Source: Synaphobranchus kaupii
Lineage: Eukaryota; Chordata; Actinopteri; Anguilliformes; Synaphobranchidae
Assembly: GCA_029718625.1 (NCBI GenBank)
Contig: CM056376.1
Location: 111,502,873 to 111,566,872 of the forward strand
Direction: 5' to 3'
Length of the DNA stretch: 64,000 bases
Below, piece after piece: positions 60,785-64,000 of this stretch (position 1 is the stretch's first letter; the number at the start of each line of letters is the position of its first letter). Under the pieces are notes generated by a model that saw only the letters and a program-made list of their open reading frames with translations, was not told the DNA's origin and did no database searches. Position numbers and translations under genes: made by a program.

Positions 60785-60927
60785 CTGCAGCATGAACTCC
60801 ACAGGGTCTGCTGCTTTGTGGAGGAGGAGCGCTAGCTCGCCCATGGTGGAGTAGTACTGCAGCGTCACACTGGCCCTCGCCTTCCCACCGCAGTACAGCG
60901 TCACGCCCACCGCACCAGCGGGGAAGC
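60785..60927 (-). CDS. bank1: bank1 DBB-domain exon (central)
   Basis: The acceptor is GGGGCGTTGCAG and the donor ATGCTGCAG|GTGAGA. The 143-nt exon takes one base to form Gly. It reads GFPAGAVGVTLYCGGKARAS, then VTLQYYSTMGELALLLHKAA, then DPVEFMLQ, and ends in phase 0. FPAGxVxVxxYCxG-K-(x)-YY followed by the (D/N)PVEFM(C)Q box is diagnostic of the DBB domain in Dof, BCAP and BANK. Here the PVEFM box is closer to BCAP, while the neighbouring exons are closer to BANK1. That suggests fish bank1 kept ancestral residues. The DBB is an immunoglobulin/TIG-like fold used for dimerisation in this family. Confidence 0.95.
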
Positions 60928-60986
60928 CTGCAACGCCCCACCGACACACGCTTCACATCCTACGCACCTTTAATCACACCCGTTAG

Positions 60987-61246
60987 CACAGGGGTCGGCA
61001 AACCTGGTCTTGGAGCGCCGGCGCCGTTTCTGGTTTTTGTTCCATCTGAGCTTGACCGCAAGAGTTTGATGGACAATTAAAAGCCTGAGCCTGAATATTA
61101 TGAATGGTGAGATGCTGAGTGCCTCCAGCACACGGTTACCTGCATTTATTAAACTTGATTAATCGAGTTATGTAGTTATAGGTTTGGATGGAGCAAAATC
61201 CAGGACCAGCTCGGGCACTCCAGGCCAAGGGTTGCCTTCCCCTGTG
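60987..61246. mobile_element. hAT-like MITE (CACAGGGGTCGGCAAAC type)
   Basis: CACAGGGGTCGGCAAACCTG at the left pairs imperfectly with AAGGGTTGCCTTCCCCTGTG at the right. Inner GGAGCGCCGG and TTTTTGTTCCATC stretches belong to the same dispersed family. It interrupts a degenerate (ATCACACCTGTTAGCACA)n array. Confidence 0.7.
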
Positions 61247-61420
61247 TTACTTAGCACATCTATCACCATACCTTTAATCACACCTTTTATCACACCTGTT
61301 AGCACATTGATTATCATACCTTTTATTACATCTGTTATCACACCTATTAGAACATCTTTATGCACACCAGTTAGCATAACGTTAATCGCACTTTTAAGCA
61401 ATATTTTTAGCACACCTGTT
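61247..61420. repeat. Degenerate ~20-bp tandem repeat
   Basis: Diverged units of TTATCACACCTGTTAGCACA repeat about eight times. A further unit (TAATCACACCCGTTAGCACA) sits on the other side of the MITE at 60971-60990, so the MITE landed in the array. Confidence 0.75.
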
Positions 61421-61666
61421 AGAATTTTTAAGAATTTTGCCTTAAAGTGGCCACTGGCGAGTTTGTGTTTGACTGTTGCTTTTGACTGTTTAATTAACAA
61501 ACAAGCAGACACCACGCATAAACACTCATGCACGTACGCACGCACGCATGCACACACACACAACCTGGAGTGAAACCGAAGAGAAAGAAATGGAAAGCTT
61601 GCCTAATTATCAAAGGGAGACCTTGCAAAAGGTTTTGCAGGTAAAACCAGAACACAGATCACAATG

Positions 61667-62158
61667 TATAGTTGCTATGCTACAGGTGGGTTTGTACAGG
61701 TGAGTTTACTGTTACTATGATACAGGTGGGTTTGTACAGTGGAGTGTACAGTTGCTATGCTACAGGTGGACTGGTACAGGTGAGTGCAAACTTGCTTTGA
61801 TACAGGTGGGCTGGTACAGGTGGGTGTACAGTTGCTATGGTACAGGTGGGCTTATACAGGTGAGTGCAAAGTTGCTTTGATACAGGTGGGCTGGTACAGG
61901 TGAGTGTACAGTTGCTATGGTACAGGTGGGTTTGTATAGGCAAATGTACTGTTGCTATGCCACAGGTGGCCTGGGACCGGTGAGTGTACAGTTGCTAGGG
62001 CTGGTACAGGTGAGTGCAATGTTGCTTTGATACAGGTGGGCTGGTACAGGTGAGTGTACAGTTGCTATGGTACAGGTGGGCTTATACAGGTGAATGTACA
62101 GTTGCTATGCAACAGGTGGGTTTGTATAGGCAAATGTACTGTTGCTATGCGACGGGTG
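61667..62158. repeat. 40-bp minisatellite, about 12 copies
   Basis: The unit combines TACAGGTGGGCTGGTACAGG and TGAGTGTACAGTTGCTATGG with a period of 40 bp and modest divergence. It ends 17 bp from the donor of the 62.2-kb bank1 exon, so it is purely intronic. Confidence 0.95.
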
Positions 62159-62175
62159 GGTGAGGTGATTCTTAC

Positions 62176-62314
62176 CTGCAGCTTTCACACAGAGCGTCTG
62201 TTCATTCCAGATCACAGGTTTCACTCGTGCCCTTTGCTTCTCGTTTTGAAACTCCACCTCCACATCTGTACTGATCACAGAGTCCTCTAGCAGAATGTAC
62301 ACCTCACCTGGGTT
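62176..62314 (-). CDS. bank1: bank1 DBB-domain exon (first in window)
   Basis: The acceptor is TGTTGTGTAG (the tract before it is a TG repeat) and the donor GCTGCAG|GTAAGA. The 139-nt exon starts in phase 0 and reads NPGEVYILLEDSVISTDVEV, EFQNEKQRARVKPVIWNEQ, then TLCVKAA. Mammalian BANK1 has ENPGEIFIILRDEVIGDTVEVEF, then RTRPALWNKKVWCMKA, an almost column-for-column match and closer than BCAP. It forms the first strands of the DBB domain. The preceding exons (TIR-like region) should lie above 63.8 kb or outside the window. Confidence 0.96.
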
Positions 62315-62320
62315 CTACAC

Positions 62321-62358
<38 letters not shown>

Positions 62359-62435
62359 TTACATCTCTCCTGGATTCTACACAACACACACACACACACA
62401 CAATATACACCTCACCTGGTTCTACAAAACACAAT
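62296..62435. repeat. Triplicated exon-edge/acceptor segment with AC tracts
   Basis: The segment ACACCTCACCTGGGTTCTAC followed by (AC)n at the start of the bank1 exon recurs at about 62357-62385 (ACATCTCTCCTGGATTCTAC) and 62402-62434 (ACACCTCACCTGGTTCTAC). On the gene strand each copy carries TAG followed by AA(C/T)CCAGG or AACCAGG. (AC)n runs separate the copies. Confidence 0.9.
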
Positions 62436-62939
62436 GTCAATGTAACCCAACAACCAAAACCGGCCAAAACTACACAGCAAAACACCACACAACAAACAGA
62501 GCAAGTGAATGCAACGCAAACTTTTTAAAAGCAAACTGAAAACACCATGTGCAAACACAGCACAGTTATAGTATAGTACCTCTTCCCATTGTGCTCTATT
62601 CACCGTCCCTGCTCATTATAAGAGTGCAATTTTAAACTTATTACCACTGAACTACTGGACAGCACATCCCAAACAGAGCTTGTGAAAGTGTGCCCGGGCT
62701 GACTATTCCTTTCAACAAAGGCTTGATTTCTGAGAACTGATGTGACAGCCAACTGACGATTTTAATTCATTCATGGAGGGATTGAATCCGCCCACGATTT
62801 CGTAACTGGCCGCCGCAGATTTAATTCCCCCGCTATGCCGAGAGAACGGGAATTTTACTCTGTTTCTGAAGTTTGCAAAAAGCAGAGGAGGAATAAGATT
62901 TCCTTAAATCAGACCCTCTTTCTTGTTATCACACTGGGG

Positions 62940-63110
62940 GTGAAAAAAATCACATGGACTCAAAGAGAATCACACCCCACTCCTCTACGCTCTGCTGAAA
63001 CACTGCCTGTTTTCCATCGTGGTCTGAATACGCACTTTTTCAGACTCCACCTCGACTAACCTACCCATCTAGGACCAATTCCATAGTACTTCTTTCCTGT
63101 TCAACTTGTA
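62940..63110 (+). mobile_element. LINE 3' fragment
   Basis: The translation of CTCTACGCTCTGCTGAAACA and CTGCCTGTTTTCCATCGTGG gives a SAETLPVFHRGLNTHFFRLH-like peptide, the short C-terminal block of fish LINEs. It directly adjoins the Tc1 remnant. Confidence 0.55.
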
Positions 63111-63114
63111 TTGC

Positions 63115-63523
63115 CCGACGTCACTAATGATCTTCTGACTGAATGGAAACAAATCCAAGCAGCAATGTTCCAACATCTAGTGGAAAGCCTTCCCAGGAGA
63201 GTGGAGGCTGTTACATTACATTACATTACATTATAGGCATTTAGCAGACGCTCTTATCCAGAGCGACTTACACAACTTATTACATGTATCCATTTATACA
63301 GCTGGATATATACTGAAGCAATTCAGGTTGGGTACCTTGCTCAAGGGTACAACGGCAGTGTCCTACCTGGGAATCGAACCTGCAACCTTTGGTTACAAGT
63401 CCAGTTCCTTAACCATTATGCTACACTGCCGCAAATGGGGACCAACTCTATATTAATGCCCATGATTTTGGAATGAGATGTTGGATGAGCAGGTGTCCAT
63501 ATACTTTGGGCCATGTAGTGTAT
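63115..63523 (+). mobile_element. Tc1-like transposase 3' remnant, split by a SINE
   Basis: CTGAATGGAAACAAATCC then CAATGTTCCAACATCTAGTG and AGCCTTCCCAGGAGAGTGGA encode the Tc1 transposase ending (EW..IP..FQHLVESLPRRVEAV type), with a nonsense change and frame drift. The element resumes after the SINE at 63433 with ATGGGGACCAACTCTATATT and ends near CATATACTTTGGGCCATGTA. It is inactive. Confidence 0.8.
63211..63432 (-). mobile_element. tRNA-derived SINE, full length, young
   Basis: On the minus strand GGCAGTGTAGCATAATGG, the B-box GCAGGTTCGATTCCCAGG, the core GTACCCTTGAGCAAGGTACC and AGCTGTATAAATGGATAC, and the tail CTGGATAAGAGCGTCTGCTA end in several TGTAA units. It is the best preserved copy in the window, so the family was active recently. 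It inserted in the Tc1 remnant. Confidence 0.93.
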
Positions 63524-63760
63524 TTTTCTGTGGAGTTTGCATGTTTCTCCCCGTGTCCACGTGGGTTTCCTCTGGGTACTCCGGTTTCCTGCCACAGTCC
63601 AAACACTAGTCCAAGGGTTAGGCTAATTGGAGATTCTAAACTGGCCATAGGTATGAATGTGTGAGTGACTGGTGTGTGTGTCCTGCGACGGTTTGGTGAC
63701 CTGTCCACGGTATTCCTTACTCTCAACCAATGCATGTTGGGATATCAATCCATTAACTGA
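63524..63760. mobile_element. Dispersed vertebrate repeat (LINE-associated)
   Basis: GTGGAGTTTGCATGTTTCTC, GTGTCCACGTGGGTTTCCTC and ACTCCGGTTTCCTGCCACAG, then AACTGGCCATAGGTATGAAT and TGTGTCCTGCGACGGTTTGG. This series occurs throughout fish and amphibian genomes. I do not assign a class. Reading frames across it are not a gene. Confidence 0.65.
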
Positions 63761-63834
63761 GATGTCCTTATATGGAACACTATTTTTCCTGAATTGACTG
63801 AATGAAAAGGCGTCCTGAAGGTCGGCCCCCTCAC

Positions 63835-63954
63835 CTGGCAGGTGAATCACCTGAGCCCTGGCCACCAGCGCTTTCGATGGGCAAACAGAGCATTGCTTTT
63901 CTTCACATTACTTTCCACAGGAAGCTGTGCGGATTTATTATGGCCCTGAAGCCT
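63835..63954 (-). other. Possible upstream bank1 exon or exon relic, frame broken
   Basis: On the minus strand an acceptor-like CTGCCACTTTCAG (63955-63967 region) precedes, and a strong donor TGCCAG|GTGAGG ends, an exon-sized segment just before the DBB exons. The last four codons in the required phase read FTCQ, which fits the mammalian IPCE end before NPGE. A TGA at 63847-63849 interrupts that phase. The other phase (KALVARAQVIHLP) is open but would not join the next exon in frame. It may be a sequencing error, a decoy or unrelated DNA. Confidence 0.2.
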
Positions 63955-64000
63955 GAAAGTGGCAGGCTTCTAAGAGCGCGACTCTACTTTTAGTCACAGA

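Overview
This window looks like nuclear DNA from a ray-finned fish, most likely a teleost. It holds short coding exons separated by long introns with canonical GT/AG junctions. It is dense in fish-type transposons: Sleeping Beauty-like Tc1 derivatives, hAT-like, TTAA-target and TAA-target MITEs, and tRNA-derived SINEs. Long simple repeats are frequent. The SINE tails end in TTACA/TGTAA repeats, as in the UnaL2 LINE/SINE group first described in eels. That hints at an early-branching teleost such as an eel or tarpon, but it is only a hint. No bacterial, phage or organellar gene organisation is seen.

The one gene I can identify is bank1 (B-cell scaffold protein with ankyrin repeats), on the minus strand from about 62.3 kb down to 18.6 kb. 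Eleven coding exons could be placed by eye. Their phases chain together without a break: 1311 coding nt, 436 codons plus a stop. From 5' to 3' they are 62314-62176, 60927-60785, 56064-55959, 48698-48502, 33016-32947, 32209-31973, 26457-26395, 24774-24593, 23284-23221, 18928-18852 and 18629-18597. The first three encode most of the DBB (Dof/BCAP/BANK) domain and the fourth the ankyrin repeats. The rest encode the tyrosine- and proline-rich linker, a conserved helical segment and the C-terminus. The N-terminal TIR-like exons should lie beyond position 64000.

Region by region: 1-18.5 kb is flank downstream of bank1. It holds repeats, a CpG-rich block near 9.6-9.97 kb and three exon-like open segments that I could not identify with confidence. 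The interval 18.6-33 kb carries the seven 3' exons. The interval 33-48.5 kb is one very large intron filled with SINEs, LINE remnants, simple repeats and a striking 440-bp palindrome. The interval 48.7-56 kb contains a 2.3-kb TTAA-target transposon with a second transposon nested inside it. The interval 56-64 kb carries the DBB exons, a 40-bp minisatellite, a triplicated splice-acceptor segment and a SINE nested in a Tc1 transposase remnant.

BANK1 is a non-enzymatic adaptor of B cells acting below the B-cell receptor, so there is no operon or pathway cluster here. The main points of interest are the fish-specific features of bank1 (a YxxM motif, a short middle region, an in-frame TKEDS duplication) and the way mobile elements crowd its splice sites.
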